A stretch of DNA of 64,000 nucleotides from DAOVXM01 sp963746255 (GTDB lineage Bacteria > Chloroflexota > Anaerolineae > Anaerolineales > UBA4823): assembly GCA_963746255.1 (NCBI GenBank), contig CAVVAJ010000001.1, forward strand, positions 372,001-436,000, read 5' to 3'. The position numbers and the translations under genes were made by a program. Of this stretch, positions 9,075 to 18,061 are shown in pieces (position 1 is the first letter of the stretch; the number at the start of each line of letters is the position of its first letter). A model generated the notes under the pieces. The model saw only the letters and a list, made by a program, of their open reading frames with translations, was not told the DNA's origin and ran no database searches.

Positions 9075-10532
9075 ATGACTATGAAACTAACTATCATCGG
9101 TGGCGGTATAACCGGATTAGCCGCAGCCTACTACGCTCAAAAACAGACCGACAGGCCAATTGAAATCACCCTGCTGGAGCAAGCTGATTATTGGGGCGGA
9201 AAGCTGATCACCACTCGGATTCCCCATGACGAAGGTCAATTTGTGATTGAAGGCGGACCTGATACTTTTGTGGTCACCAAACCATGGGGGGTCAATTTGT
9301 GCAAGGAGTTGGGATTATTTGAGCGCCTGCGCGGGACCAATCCTGAAGTAAGGACAACCTACATTCTCAAGAACGGCAACCTTCACGAATTACCCGGTGG
9401 ACTGACCATGATGATCCCCACCGAATTCGGCCCGCTGATACGCAGTGGGTTGCTCTCCTGGCCCGCAAAGGTCCGCATGGGGATGGATTTCTTCATCCCT
9501 GCTGCTAACGATAACGGCGACGAAACCATGGCTGAGTTCGTCACTCGCCGCCTGGGTCGTGCGGCTTACGAAAGCCTGATCGAGCCGTTGATGAGCGGTA
9601 TCTACGCCGGGGACGGCGACAAGCTCAGCTTGCAGGCCACGCTGCCTTACCTGCGTGACCTGGAACAGAAATACGGTGGACTTGTCAAGGGTGCCCTGGC
9701 TGTGCGTAAAGAACGCGTCAAAAAAGCTAAAACCACCGTCAGGTCCCCCCATCCGGCACAAAGATCTAGCAGTATCTTCCTGACCCCCTTGACCGGATTG
9801 GCCGAAATTGTTGATGCTTTGGTAGATGAGTTGGAATCCTATGGTGTGGATTTGCGGTTGGGTACGACTGTTCAAAGTGTTTCCCAAACCCCGGATGGAT
9901 ATCATATTCACCTGGTTAATGGAGATTCTATCCAAACAGACGGTCTCATCCTCGCCACACCAACCTATGTCAGTGGGGCATTGATTAGCAATTTCGCCCC
10001 AGGTCTAGCCGCTGAATTGGCTGCAATTGAATATGTTTCTACCGCCACAGTGACTCTAGCCTTCCGGGAAGAGGATTTACCGCGATCGTTAGATGGTTAT
10101 GGGTATGTTATTCCTAGGAGTGAAGAGCGTAAAGCCTTAGCGTGCACCTGGACTTCGACAAAGTTCCCTCATCGAGCTCCAGATGGCCATGCTCTCGTGC
10201 GCGTATTTATCGGCCGAGCTGGGCAAGAGAACCAAATTACCTGGGAGGATGATGCCCTACTGGAAATCGCTCGCACAGAGCTTGAACAAACATTGGGCAT
10301 CTCTGTAAAACCCCTGCTAACCCGAATTTACCAGTGGAAAAAAGCCATGCCGCAATACAACCTGGGGCACCCGAAAAGGTTGTCACGTATTCATACCACC
10401 CTCGATGATTTCCCAGGTCTGGGTTTAGCTGGTAACGGTTACCAAGGTATTGGTATCCCAGATTGCATCCATTCCGGCGAGTTAGCCGTAGAGAAGATTC
10501 TTCATCACGAAAGCCAAACAGAATATTCGTAG
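9075..10532 (+). CDS. hemY: Protoporphyrinogen/coproporphyrinogen oxidase HemY
   Basis: 485 residues of the flavin amine-oxidase superfamily. The FAD-binding Rossmann motif is at the N-terminus (LTIIGGGITGLAAAYYAQK, with Glu in TLLEQ) followed by GGKLITT. GLAGNGYQGIGIPDCIHSG is the C-terminal FAD motif typical of HemY. The enzyme oxidises protoporphyrinogen IX, or coproporphyrinogen III when it belongs to the coproporphyrin branch (CgoX). No hemN, hemF, hemH or hemQ is in the window, so the substrate cannot be settled here. It is 49 bases after the DUF4491-like gene and 53 before hemL. Confidence 0.92.
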   Translation: MTMKLTIIGGGITGLAAAYYAQKQTDRPIEITLLEQADYWGGKLITTRIPHDEGQFVIEGGPDTFVVTKPWGVNLCKELGLFERLRGTNPEVRTTYILKNGNLHELPGGLTMMIPTEFGPLIRSGLLSWPAKVRMGMDFFIPAANDNGDETMAEFVTRRLGRAAYESLIEPLMSGIYAGDGDKLSLQATLPYLRDLEQKYGGLVKGALAVRKERVKKAKTTVRSPHPAQRSSSIFLTPLTGLAEIVDALVDELESYGVDLRLGTTVQSVSQTPDGYHIHLVNGDSIQTDGLILATPTYVSGALISNFAPGLAAELAAIEYVSTATVTLAFREEDLPRSLDGYGYVIPRSEERKALACTWTSTKFPHRAPDGHALVRVFIGRAGQENQITWEDDALLEIARTELEQTLGISVKPLLTRIYQWKKAMPQYNLGHPKRLSRIHTTLDDFPGLGLAGNGYQGIGIPDCIHSGELAVEKILHHESQTEYS

Positions 10533-10585
10533 AGAAATATGAGTCTCTCCGCGTTGATCTTTGTGGTTAAAGTTTAGGAGTCAAA

Positions 10586-11869
10586 ATGAACATTCACAAA
10601 TCTGTCGAACTTTTCCAACAAGCCAAAACTTTGCTGCCCGGCGGCGTCAATTCCCCCGTGCGGGCTTTTCGAGCGGTAGGTGGACAACCGTTATTCATCA
10701 AGAAGGGTGTCGGGGCCTATCTGCATGATGTGGACGGAAACCGCTATATTGACTATGTACTCTCCTGGGGTCCGTTGATTTTAGGGCATGCCCACTCCGA
10801 TGTGGTCGCAGCCATCAAGCAGGCAGCCGAACTGGGCACCAGCTTTGGTGCGCCCAGCCCCCTGGAATTGGAATTGGCCCAAAAGATTCAAAAATTCATG
10901 CCCAACATGGAAATGCTGCGCTTCGTCAACTCTGGTACTGAGGCCACCATGACAGCCCTGCGCCTCGCTCGGGCGTATTCACAGCGAGATAAAATCATTA
11001 AATTTGAGGGCTGCTACCACGGTCATGCCGACTTACTGCTGGTGCAAGCCGGTTCTGGTGTAGCGACACTGGGACTACCTGATTCGCCGGGCGTACCCCA
11101 GGGAACCGCCCAAGATACGCTTGTGGCACGCTACAACGACATTGGCTCCGTAGCTGAATTATTCGCTGCATATCCAGACGATATCGCCGCCATCATTATC
11201 GAACCGGTCGCTGGTAATATGGGCGTAATCATTCCCGAATCGGGCTTCCTGGATAATTTACGGGAGCTAACCCAAAATCATGGTGCTTTATTGATCTTCG
11301 ATGAGGTCATGACTGGGTTCCGCGCCAACCGAGGCGGTGCGCAGGCCCTATATAATATCCAGCCCGACCTGACTACTCTGGGCAAGGTCATCGGTGGCGG
11401 ATTACCGGTGGGTGCTTACGGCGGCAAGCGCAATATAATGTCCATGATCGCGCCAGCTGGACCGGTCTACCAAGCCGGGACGCTCTCGGGGAATCCCCTA
11501 GCAATGGCGGCTGGGATCGCTACTCTCGAAGCCTTAGATAAACCCGGGATCTGGGAATCCCTCGAGAATTCCAGTCAGAAACTCGCAACAGGGATTGGGA
11601 AGGCAGCTGATGATGCCGGCATCTCCGTCTGGCAGAATCGAGTCGGCACGATGTTCGCCACGTTCTTCACCGAAAACCCGGTCAAGGATTGGCCATCTGC
11701 CAAGAGCAGTGATACTGAATCCTTCGGTAAATTTTTCCAGGGCATGCTGGAGCGGGGCATTTATCTGGCACCATCACAATTCGAGGCCGGGTTCATGTCT
11801 ACCGCGCACGGTGAAACCGAAATCGATGCAACCATCCAGGCCGCTGTGGAGACCTTCAAATCATGGTAA
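10586..11869 (+). CDS. hemL: Glutamate-1-semialdehyde 2,1-aminomutase
   Basis: 427 residues, the family length. HemL moves the amino group of glutamate-1-semialdehyde to give 5-aminolevulinate, using PLP. Family motifs are LLPGGVNSPVRAFRAVGG at the start, INSGTEA-type phosphate loop (VNSGTEATMTALRLAR), FDEVMTGFR, and the PLP lysine in TTLGKVIGGGLPVGAYGG. A ribosome site (TAGGAG) precedes the ATG. Its last codons overlap the next gene by 7 bases, so the two are probably translated together. Together with hemA it confirms the C5 route to aminolevulinate. Confidence 0.97.
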   Translation: MNIHKSVELFQQAKTLLPGGVNSPVRAFRAVGGQPLFIKKGVGAYLHDVDGNRYIDYVLSWGPLILGHAHSDVVAAIKQAAELGTSFGAPSPLELELAQKIQKFMPNMEMLRFVNSGTEATMTALRLARAYSQRDKIIKFEGCYHGHADLLLVQAGSGVATLGLPDSPGVPQGTAQDTLVARYNDIGSVAELFAAYPDDIAAIIIEPVAGNMGVIIPESGFLDNLRELTQNHGALLIFDEVMTGFRANRGGAQALYNIQPDLTTLGKVIGGGLPVGAYGGKRNIMSMIAPAGPVYQAGTLSGNPLAMAAGIATLEALDKPGIWESLENSSQKLATGIGKAADDAGISVWQNRVGTMFATFFTENPVKDWPSAKSSDTESFGKFFQGMLERGIYLAPSQFEAGFMSTAHGETEIDATIQAAVETFKSW

Positions 11870-12273
11870 CAAGAGAAGTAACTCTCAACCCCGGATTGGT
11901 CCGATATCGCCTGGCGACTGCCCTGATTTGGATCGGCGTATTGACATGGGTGCCGTTTATCATTTTGCGGTCCATGGGGGAATATCCATCCATCTTTTGG
12001 TTTCTGCCTTTCCACTTGATCGGTGTGGCAGGCGGCTCACGCTTAAAAGCGGCTGCACGCCGGGAAATGGGCGCACCTCCACCTAACAAGACCCAGTTAC
12101 AGACGATCGGACGCATCCTGGTTATCACTGGGATCATGGTTTGGGTGGTTTATTTTGCACTGAAATTGGTTTTTCACACCCCCGTGGAGGCGGTTCAATT
12201 CTTGCCCTACCATTTGACCGCCATGTTAAGTGGAATCGCAATTATCTTGGTAAATTTCCTGGTTACCCGCTAG
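11863..12273 (+). CDS. Four-helix membrane protein in the heme operon, internally duplicated
   Basis: 136 residues with four membrane segments in two similar halves. Each half ends with the same motif: FLPFHL (residues 47-52, His51) and FLPYHL (residues 113-118, His117), each followed by a glycine-rich helix end. The two equivalent histidines could bind heme or a metal; this is inference. The ATG overlaps the end of hemL by 7 bases, and hemE starts 24 bases after the stop. I do not recognise a named family. Candidate jobs are a heme or porphyrin membrane partner. Confidence 0.7.
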   Translation: MVTREVTLNPGLVRYRLATALIWIGVLTWVPFIILRSMGEYPSIFWFLPFHLIGVAGGSRLKAAARREMGAPPPNKTQLQTIGRILVITGIMVWVVYFALKLVFHTPVEAVQFLPYHLTAMLSGIAIILVNFLVTR

Positions 12274-12297
12274 AAATCTTGAGCTTTAGGAGTACGA

Positions 12298-13350
12298 ATG
12301 TCAAGCAACGAACCGATATCACGTTTCCTGCGAGCATGCCGTCGATTGCCGGTGGATGCAACACCCGTGTGGTTGATGCGCCAGGCGGGGCGTTATATGG
12401 AAGAATACCGCGCCTTACGGGAAAAATACAGCATGCTCGAGCTGATCCAGACCCCCGAGTTAGCCGCTGATGTCACTATGCAGCCGATCAACGCCTTTGA
12501 TTTGGATGCTGCCATCATCTTTGCCGACATCCTGCCACCGTTAATTGGGATGGGGTTGAATTTGGAATTTGTCCCGGGAAAGGGACCGGTGATTTACAAC
12601 CCGATTAACAGCCCTAATGACATCGACCAATTACGAACGCCTCCCGCCGAGGAATATCTCGGCTCGACAATCAAGGCAGTCAAAATTGTGAGCACAGAAC
12701 TGGCCTCGCGAGGGATTCCGCTGATTGGGTTTGCCGGTGCCCCCTTTACTCTAGCATCCTATGCCATCGAGGGCGGTGGCTCCAAAGACTATGCCAAAAC
12801 CAAATCTCTGATGTACAGCCAACCTAAAGCCTGGAACACGTTGATGGAAAAACTAGTCGCCGTGCAGGCTGATTACCTTCTCCAACAGGTTGATGCGGGT
12901 GCATCTGCTTTGCAAGTTTTTGATTCCTGGGTCGGATTGGCTTTGGGGAAAGATGCATACAACCAATATGTATCACCCTACAATACCAAGCTATTCGATT
13001 TACTCAAGTCGACTGGCGTCCCGGTGGTCAACTTCAGCACGGGTACCTTTCCCTATCTTGAAGACGTGGCTGCCTGCGGTGGGGATGTGCTCGGCGTGGA
13101 TTTCCGCATGCCGCTGGGCGACGCTTGGGAAAAAATTGGATTTGACCGCGTTATCCAGGGAAACCTTGACCCTATGACGATTTTCGCTCCCTGGAGTGAA
13201 CTCAAAATCCACATTGACCGCGTTCTCGATACGGTTTGTGGGCGTCCTGGGCATATCTTCAACCTGGGGCATGGCCTACATAAATCCACACCCGTCACTA
13301 GCGTCAAACGGCTGGTGGACTATATTCACGAACGGACAAGTAGTTACTAA
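12298..13350 (+). CDS. hemE: Uroporphyrinogen decarboxylase
   Basis: 350 residues. HemE removes four carboxyl groups from uroporphyrinogen III to give coproporphyrinogen III. The signature PVWLMRQAGRYMEEYR holds the conserved arginines that bind the substrate; the second signature region includes GFAGAPFTLASYAIEGGGS. The active-site Asp is in FADILPPLIGMG. The C-terminus reads FNLGHGLHKSTPVTSVKRLV. The ATG has the ribosome site TTTAGGAG. It is the last recognisable gene of the cluster and is followed by a hairpin with a T-run. Confidence 0.97.
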   Translation: MSSNEPISRFLRACRRLPVDATPVWLMRQAGRYMEEYRALREKYSMLELIQTPELAADVTMQPINAFDLDAAIIFADILPPLIGMGLNLEFVPGKGPVIYNPINSPNDIDQLRTPPAEEYLGSTIKAVKIVSTELASRGIPLIGFAGAPFTLASYAIEGGGSKDYAKTKSLMYSQPKAWNTLMEKLVAVQADYLLQQVDAGASALQVFDSWVGLALGKDAYNQYVSPYNTKLFDLLKSTGVPVVNFSTGTFPYLEDVAACGGDVLGVDFRMPLGDAWEKIGFDRVIQGNLDPMTIFAPWSELKIHIDRVLDTVCGRPGHIFNLGHGLHKSTPVTSVKRLVDYIHERTSSY

Positions 13351-13375
13351 TAAAGTAACACGAACATTACTTGAC

Positions 13376-13446
13376 GGGTAATTGAGCTGGAATTATCAAA
13401 TTGAATATGCAATTTGCTCATGGCTCATTACCCCTTTGATTTTTTT
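13376..13446 (+). terminator. Large hairpin with T-run after hemE
   Basis: An outer inverted repeat (GGGTAATTGAGC at 13376 against GCTCATTACCC ending 13433) encloses an inner stem AAATTG/CAATTT. It is followed by a run of T at 13440-13446. This fits the end of the heme transcript, although the outer loop is long for a simple rho-independent terminator. Confidence 0.45.
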
Positions 13447-13738
13447 ACTCTCAAAGCATGGGGAAGGCGGTTCGGAACTCGTCCGCTTAGGGTCATCAGA
13501 TTCAAAAGAACCGCGTATTTCAATTTTGAACCTACCTCAAATAAAAATGAACCGCTTTTAAATGATAGCGGTTAATATTAGTAAAGCTACGTTTTCTCCT
13601 TCTTAGATTTCATCGATGGGAAGCCTAACGGCCCATGATAAGATGCTCGACATATCGAAGGCCCTTGCGCTAGACCAGACAAATTTATCGTTGCCTAGTC
13701 CAAGTTGATACTCATATCAGCGAGGGTGTTTAATAACC
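13447..13738. other. Intergenic region after the heme cluster
   Basis: No gene is seen. A short perfect hairpin (AACCGCT 13550-13556 paired with AGCGGTT 13567-13573) lies in the middle without a T-run, so it is not a clear terminator. Confidence 0.35.
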
Positions 13739-14788
13739 TTGTTAACCACTATAAACTTGCACCAGAGAGTGATGGGTTTCTTACTGCTCTTTTTGCTGCT
13801 GACCGGATGCAGCAGCGCGCCCACAGAGACATTGCCTGCCGTATCAGCATCCCCTTTACAGACGGCTTCGGTTGTCCCCACCTTGACGCGTGTTACATCA
13901 CAACAATACGGACAACAAGAAGGCCAGCTGAGTATCATATCCCCCCTGCATAGCACCCAGGTGTCAGGGGGAGGTGGCCTGCGGATTGCGCTTTACCTCA
14001 TCGATCACAACGATCTGCCGTTGGAGGGAGCAATAGTTCAAGCCGAGCTGTGGACTCCCGCGGGTGAATTGTTCGCCAGCTTACCCTGCATTGATAATGG
14101 AAATGGGCAATATCTGGCTGAGTATATACGTCTGCCCTTGCGGAACACCGGCGGCTACTGGCATCTAGTTGGCAAGGCCAAGTGGAACGATGATCAACAA
14201 GCTGAAGTAGAGGCGACATTTCAAGCAAACCCGTCGGTCAGCGAAATGTACCAAACCCTGTATGGGTTCTGGATTGACCAACCGCAAATTCACGGTTTAG
14301 GTACAGGTTTCTACAATCTCTCCCAATCCGGTGGGTTGCATTTTGAGGACGAGCTGCATGAGGATGGCAGCGGTTACGTGCTGCTAGATAACTACCGCTA
14401 TGAAGCGCTTGGGGTCACTTTTGCAGCGCTGGAAGTCCACTGGCGGGAGGCTGAGTACCCTCCTGACGGAGCGTCTGCTGCCGTCTATGCGCAAAGTTTG
14501 ATCGGTTCAGGTCTGCCCCACCAGGATCCAGACGCGCCCCCGATGGAGCTGAGCGCACAACAAGTTACATTCCAAGATCGCCCGGCCTGGCAAGTTACTG
14601 GCCGCACAAAGGAATTTTATGTATCCAAAGCTGCCGCTGAATACCCGGTCGAATGGCTGATGTTTACCTGCCCCGGTTCAAATTTCTTGTGGACACTTGT
14701 CATCTCAAGCGACCATGAATCCTACATTAGCCGGCTGCGGTCGCTGCAGGAGACCTTTGAATGCCCGTCCGCCAGTCCAGATGAGTAG
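13739..14788 (+). CDS. Secreted lipoprotein of unknown function
   Basis: About 345 residues with a lipoprotein signal: a short basic start (LHQRV), a Leu-rich core and lipobox LLTGC. The start is uncertain: TTG at 13739 or 13757, or GTG/ATG at 13769/13772; a start that keeps HQR is needed for a proper signal peptide, which favours the TTGs. The mature part has a FixG/CopC-like beta region (ISPLHSTQVSGGGGLRIALYL) and a second domain with many aromatic residues. A family is not recognised. It is followed by the ammonia-lyase gene but with a 300-base gap, so not an operon. Confidence 0.6.
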   Translation: MLTTINLHQRVMGFLLLFLLLTGCSSAPTETLPAVSASPLQTASVVPTLTRVTSQQYGQQEGQLSIISPLHSTQVSGGGGLRIALYLIDHNDLPLEGAIVQAELWTPAGELFASLPCIDNGNGQYLAEYIRLPLRNTGGYWHLVGKAKWNDDQQAEVEATFQANPSVSEMYQTLYGFWIDQPQIHGLGTGFYNLSQSGGLHFEDELHEDGSGYVLLDNYRYEALGVTFAALEVHWREAEYPPDGASAAVYAQSLIGSGLPHQDPDAPPMELSAQQVTFQDRPAWQVTGRTKEFYVSKAAAEYPVEWLMFTCPGSNFLWTLVISSDHESYISRLRSLQETFECPSASPDE

Positions 14789-15092
14789 ACCTAGAACAGT
14801 GTTATCTCATGTTAATACTACGCAGCGCAGAATAAGAGAATCAAAAAAAAGCTTGTTCGATTGCCAATCCGTGAAGGACACAAACATACTTCAGTTGGGT
14901 GCTGAAATGCATCTGTTCGCAGCATACTCTCTGCTATGAAAGCCTCATCTATGATAAACTATTTTGGGGCATTAATCCGATATGCCATACTTTTTTGAAC
15001 GTACACCTCACCTGGGGAAAAAATGCACCATTGAATTTCGCCACGCTTTGAATAACCAATCAAATCGGACAACATAATACCATGAGGCTGAT
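14789..15092. other. Intergenic region upstream of the ammonia-lyase
   Basis: No coding sequence is supported. The last bases hold the ribosome site ATGAGG ahead of the lyase ATG. No clear promoter pair or operator was found. Confidence 0.35.
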
Positions 15093-16616
15093 ATGACGAT
15101 CGTTTTGGATGGCACTAATCTGACAGTAGAAAATCTTGTTCGTATTGCCCGGGGCGGAGAAGAAGTTTCGCTGGCACCTCACTCGGTAGAAAAAATAAAT
15201 ATCTGCCGAGCGATGCTGGAAGAAAAAATCCAGTCCAGAGAGATCATGTATGGGGTGAACACCGGAATCGGTGAATTCTCTGAGGTTGTCCTATCAGATG
15301 ACCAGGTTAAGGATTTCCAACGCTACTTGATTTACAACCACGCCGCTGGCATCGGAGAGCCCATTCCGATTGAGTATGTCAGAGCTGCGATGGCTGGCAG
15401 GATTAACGTCCACGCCCACGGCAACTCAGGCTGCCGCTTGGTGATCACCCAGACCTTGATAGATATGCTTAACAAGGGGGTCACACCGGTGGTCTGTGAA
15501 AAAGGTTCCGTTGGTGCCTCTGGTGATTTAGCCCCGATGTCTCAAATCGCACTCCTGCTCATGGGGGAAGGGGAGGCATTTTTTCAGGGAGAACGCCTTC
15601 CCGGTCACACCGCCATGGAGAGAGCAGGAATACCCATCCCCGATCTGTTCGCCCGCGATGGATTGGCTACGATCAACGGCTCGAATGTGCTCACCGCCAT
15701 GAGTGCGCTGCATATCTATGACATGGAGCGTTTTCTCAAGCAAGCCGAAATTGCCGCCTCGATGAGCCTTGAGGCTTTACTGGCAAACTTGAAACCATAC
15801 GATTTGCGGCTGCATCAGTTGCGTGGGTTTGCAGGCGCAATCCGCTCCTGCCAGGCTTTGATGAAATGTATCGCAGGGTCAGATTTAGCAACCGGTAAAG
15901 TGAAGACCAAAGTGCAAGATGCATATTCCATGCGCTCGACACCACAGGTGATTGGTGCGGCGCATGATGCCATCGCCTATGCTCGTTCCCAGGTGGAAAT
16001 TGAGCTCAATGGCGTCGGGGATAATCCCATATTTATCCCTGAAGATAAAGTGACCTTGACTGGGGCGAATTTCCAGGGTTCGCCGGTTTGCTTACCGATG
16101 GATATGGCCGGAGCAGCTATTACAATGGTGTGTGTGCTCTCAGAACGCAGGCTTAACCGCCTGACCAACCCCGCTCTCAGTGTGGGGCTGCCGCCGTTCC
16201 TGACGAAAGGAGCGGGCATGTTTTCCGGCATGATGCTCAGCCAATACACCGCCGATATGATGATTGTTGAGCAACGCATCCTTTCCACACCTGCGAGCAT
16301 CCAATCGATCCCTGCCGCAGCCGATCAAGAGGATTTCGTATCCATGGGCATGAATACAGCCATCAAGAACACCCAGATCATAGATAATGCTTACGGCATA
16401 CTTGGAATCGAGTTCATGGCTGCCGCCCAAGCGCTTGATTTCCGAGAATTTACACCTGGCAGGGGCGTAAAGGCTGCTCACGGAGTGATACGGGAGCACA
16501 TTTCCCACCTGGATGAAGATCGCCCGCTTTATCCCGATCACATCCGTATGAAAGAGCTGGTTAAATCCGGCGAAATCCTGATAGCTGTTGAGGCTGTCGT
16601 CGGGAGCCTGGGCTAA
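15093..16616 (+). CDS. hutH: Histidine/aromatic amino acid ammonia-lyase
   Basis: 507 residues, the usual length for this class I lyase family. The Ala-Ser-Gly triad that forms the MIO electrophile lies at about residues 140-142 in SVGASGDLAPMSQIALL. Other motifs are YGVNTGIGEFSEV (catalytic Tyr), NGSNVLTA and QEDFVSMG. At the substrate-selecting site the sequence is YNHAAGIGEP; the His is the residue typical of histidine lyases, and Gln-Glu in QED also fits, but Phe replaces the usual His after QED. Histidine is the likely substrate and an aromatic amino acid is possible. No other hut gene is nearby, so this is a stand-alone lyase. Confidence 0.85.
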   Translation: MTIVLDGTNLTVENLVRIARGGEEVSLAPHSVEKINICRAMLEEKIQSREIMYGVNTGIGEFSEVVLSDDQVKDFQRYLIYNHAAGIGEPIPIEYVRAAMAGRINVHAHGNSGCRLVITQTLIDMLNKGVTPVVCEKGSVGASGDLAPMSQIALLLMGEGEAFFQGERLPGHTAMERAGIPIPDLFARDGLATINGSNVLTAMSALHIYDMERFLKQAEIAASMSLEALLANLKPYDLRLHQLRGFAGAIRSCQALMKCIAGSDLATGKVKTKVQDAYSMRSTPQVIGAAHDAIAYARSQVEIELNGVGDNPIFIPEDKVTLTGANFQGSPVCLPMDMAGAAITMVCVLSERRLNRLTNPALSVGLPPFLTKGAGMFSGMMLSQYTADMMIVEQRILSTPASIQSIPAAADQEDFVSMGMNTAIKNTQIIDNAYGILGIEFMAAAQALDFREFTPGRGVKAAHGVIREHISHLDEDRPLYPDHIRMKELVKSGEILIAVEAVVGSLG

Positions 16617-16752
16617 TACTAATCCGGACGGGATAGTAGCAATTACTATTAACCCACACTTGCATAGTAGCAAATCAATATTTATAGTTAGCGAGAGGGA
16701 GTTATTGTTTCAAATAATAATGTTCCTGGGCTCATCCCCAAGGAGGCCGGAC

Positions 16753-17706
16753 TTACTGAGTTGCTTCAAATCTTGTCCTAAACTTTTCGTATTCCCCATA
16801 GCTGAACGGGCAGTATTTGATGCATAAGGTGCAGCCATTATCATTTGAAAACGGGTCAGCACACTTGGTGTGATCAATAAAAGACGGACCGCCATCTAAG
16901 AGTGTTTTGGTAACTATGTAAATCGCATTCGCAGGACATTTCTCAACCCAGATATTGCATCTTTCACAGTAGCCCCTTGTCCATTTGTGAGGATTCCCTT
17001 GCGCGAAAGGAAGATTTTCGATGTCAGTTTATACAGCAGCGAGCCGTACTCTTGGCCCATTGTTTTTAGTGATCAAGAGCCCATTTTCCCCAGATTCACC
17101 CAGACCAGCGTCTCTCGCAAGAGGTATATAATTTTCATCCCCACCGATCGCAGAACCTGCATGAGCGTTGAAGCCTCTTGAGCGTAAATATTCTGCCACT
17201 TGGTTCACAATTACGCCAACTTGATGGTAGGTTCGGAAGACTTCTATGAAAGAAACGATATTCGGGGCTTGTTTGATCTTTTCTTTATCCATTTCGATGC
17301 TGAAAACAATATCATTTTTTTACAAGATTCTGAAACCATTAACGATATAACGAGTGTTTCCCTGTGTATATCCAATATCGGAGATCCCTAAACGTCCAGC
17401 AAATCCTTCTAATTCCTCCAGGGTTTCAGCGTCTATTGCCGTTTTGCCCTGATACGGATTGTTTTGGATACTTTTCGTGCCTTTTGCCATCTCAGCAATC
17501 GAGGCTATCAGCAGTTTCCCGACATATCTCATCTGCCTGATTCTTGCCGTAAGACTCCCATAATCGATGACAACCAGGGGTACGATTCTCAGATCACGAG
17601 CCTCTGGATGGCTAGCGATAGGGCTATCCTGTTCTCTCAAGTATTTCTCAATCGTAAGGAATTTAGGTGGTTTTTAATACCTTTCAGAAAATATTAATTT
17701 CTTCAT
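16753..17706 (-). pseudogene. Double 4Fe-4S cluster protein (reductive-dehalogenase/QueG-like), broken by three in-frame TAA codons
   Basis: Read on the minus strand from ATG 17706 (ribosome site GAGG) to TAA 16753, one frame gives 317 codons. Blocks match the cobalamin-independent relatives of reductive dehalogenases: IDYGSLTARIRQMRYVGK, FAGRLGISDIGYT, EMDKEKI, GGDENYIPLARDAGLGESG, then two ferredoxin motifs, CERCNIWVEKCP and CADPFSNDNGCTLCIKYCP. TAA codons interrupt it at 17674-17676, 17320-17322 and 17029-17031. The last two stand where the family, as I recall it, has Tyr (IL-Y-KND and AV-Y-TDI). There is no frameshift. Most likely it is a recently inactivated gene. Confidence 0.8.
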
Positions 17707-18061
17707 TCCATATCCTCACCAGAACTCTATGTATGGATTCCATTTTATACAATTTCTCAAACTTCATGGTCCCATTTTCAGGAGCAGGGAGATTAAATCA
17801 GCACACCCTAGCGGGAATATCTAAGAATTTTCTATTTACCGTAACTAGTGGTTCACAGTTATCTACGAACTAGAAAGCCCGACCATTTGTCTGCGGTGGA
17901 TAACTGTGATGATTTCACCCCGCGCTTTGAGAAAACTTGCATGTAATATAATGGTAGTTCACCAGATCTAAAGATTGGTGCAGCTTTTTGATATGATAAT
18001 CCAGGCAAACCCCTCTTCTGAGAAGGTACAATATTCAGATATATTAAATGAGGAACATAAT
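17707..18061. other. Divergent intergenic region
   Basis: It separates the minus-strand 4Fe-4S pseudogene from the plus-strand binding protein gene and must hold promoters for both. A TATAAT lies near 17949 but no matching -35 at normal spacing is clear. No gene is seen. Confidence 0.35.

Noticed and set aside
9390..9935. 181-codon open frame on the minus strand
   Set aside because: It lies entirely antisense to hemY, has no ribosome site or known motif, and is explained by codon bias of the real gene.
16753..17706. Idea that TAA is read as tyrosine in this organism
   Set aside because: Many intact genes here end at TAA at the expected family length (hemL and the fused ATPase, for example), and TAA codons in the LuxR pseudogene do not fall at Tyr positions.
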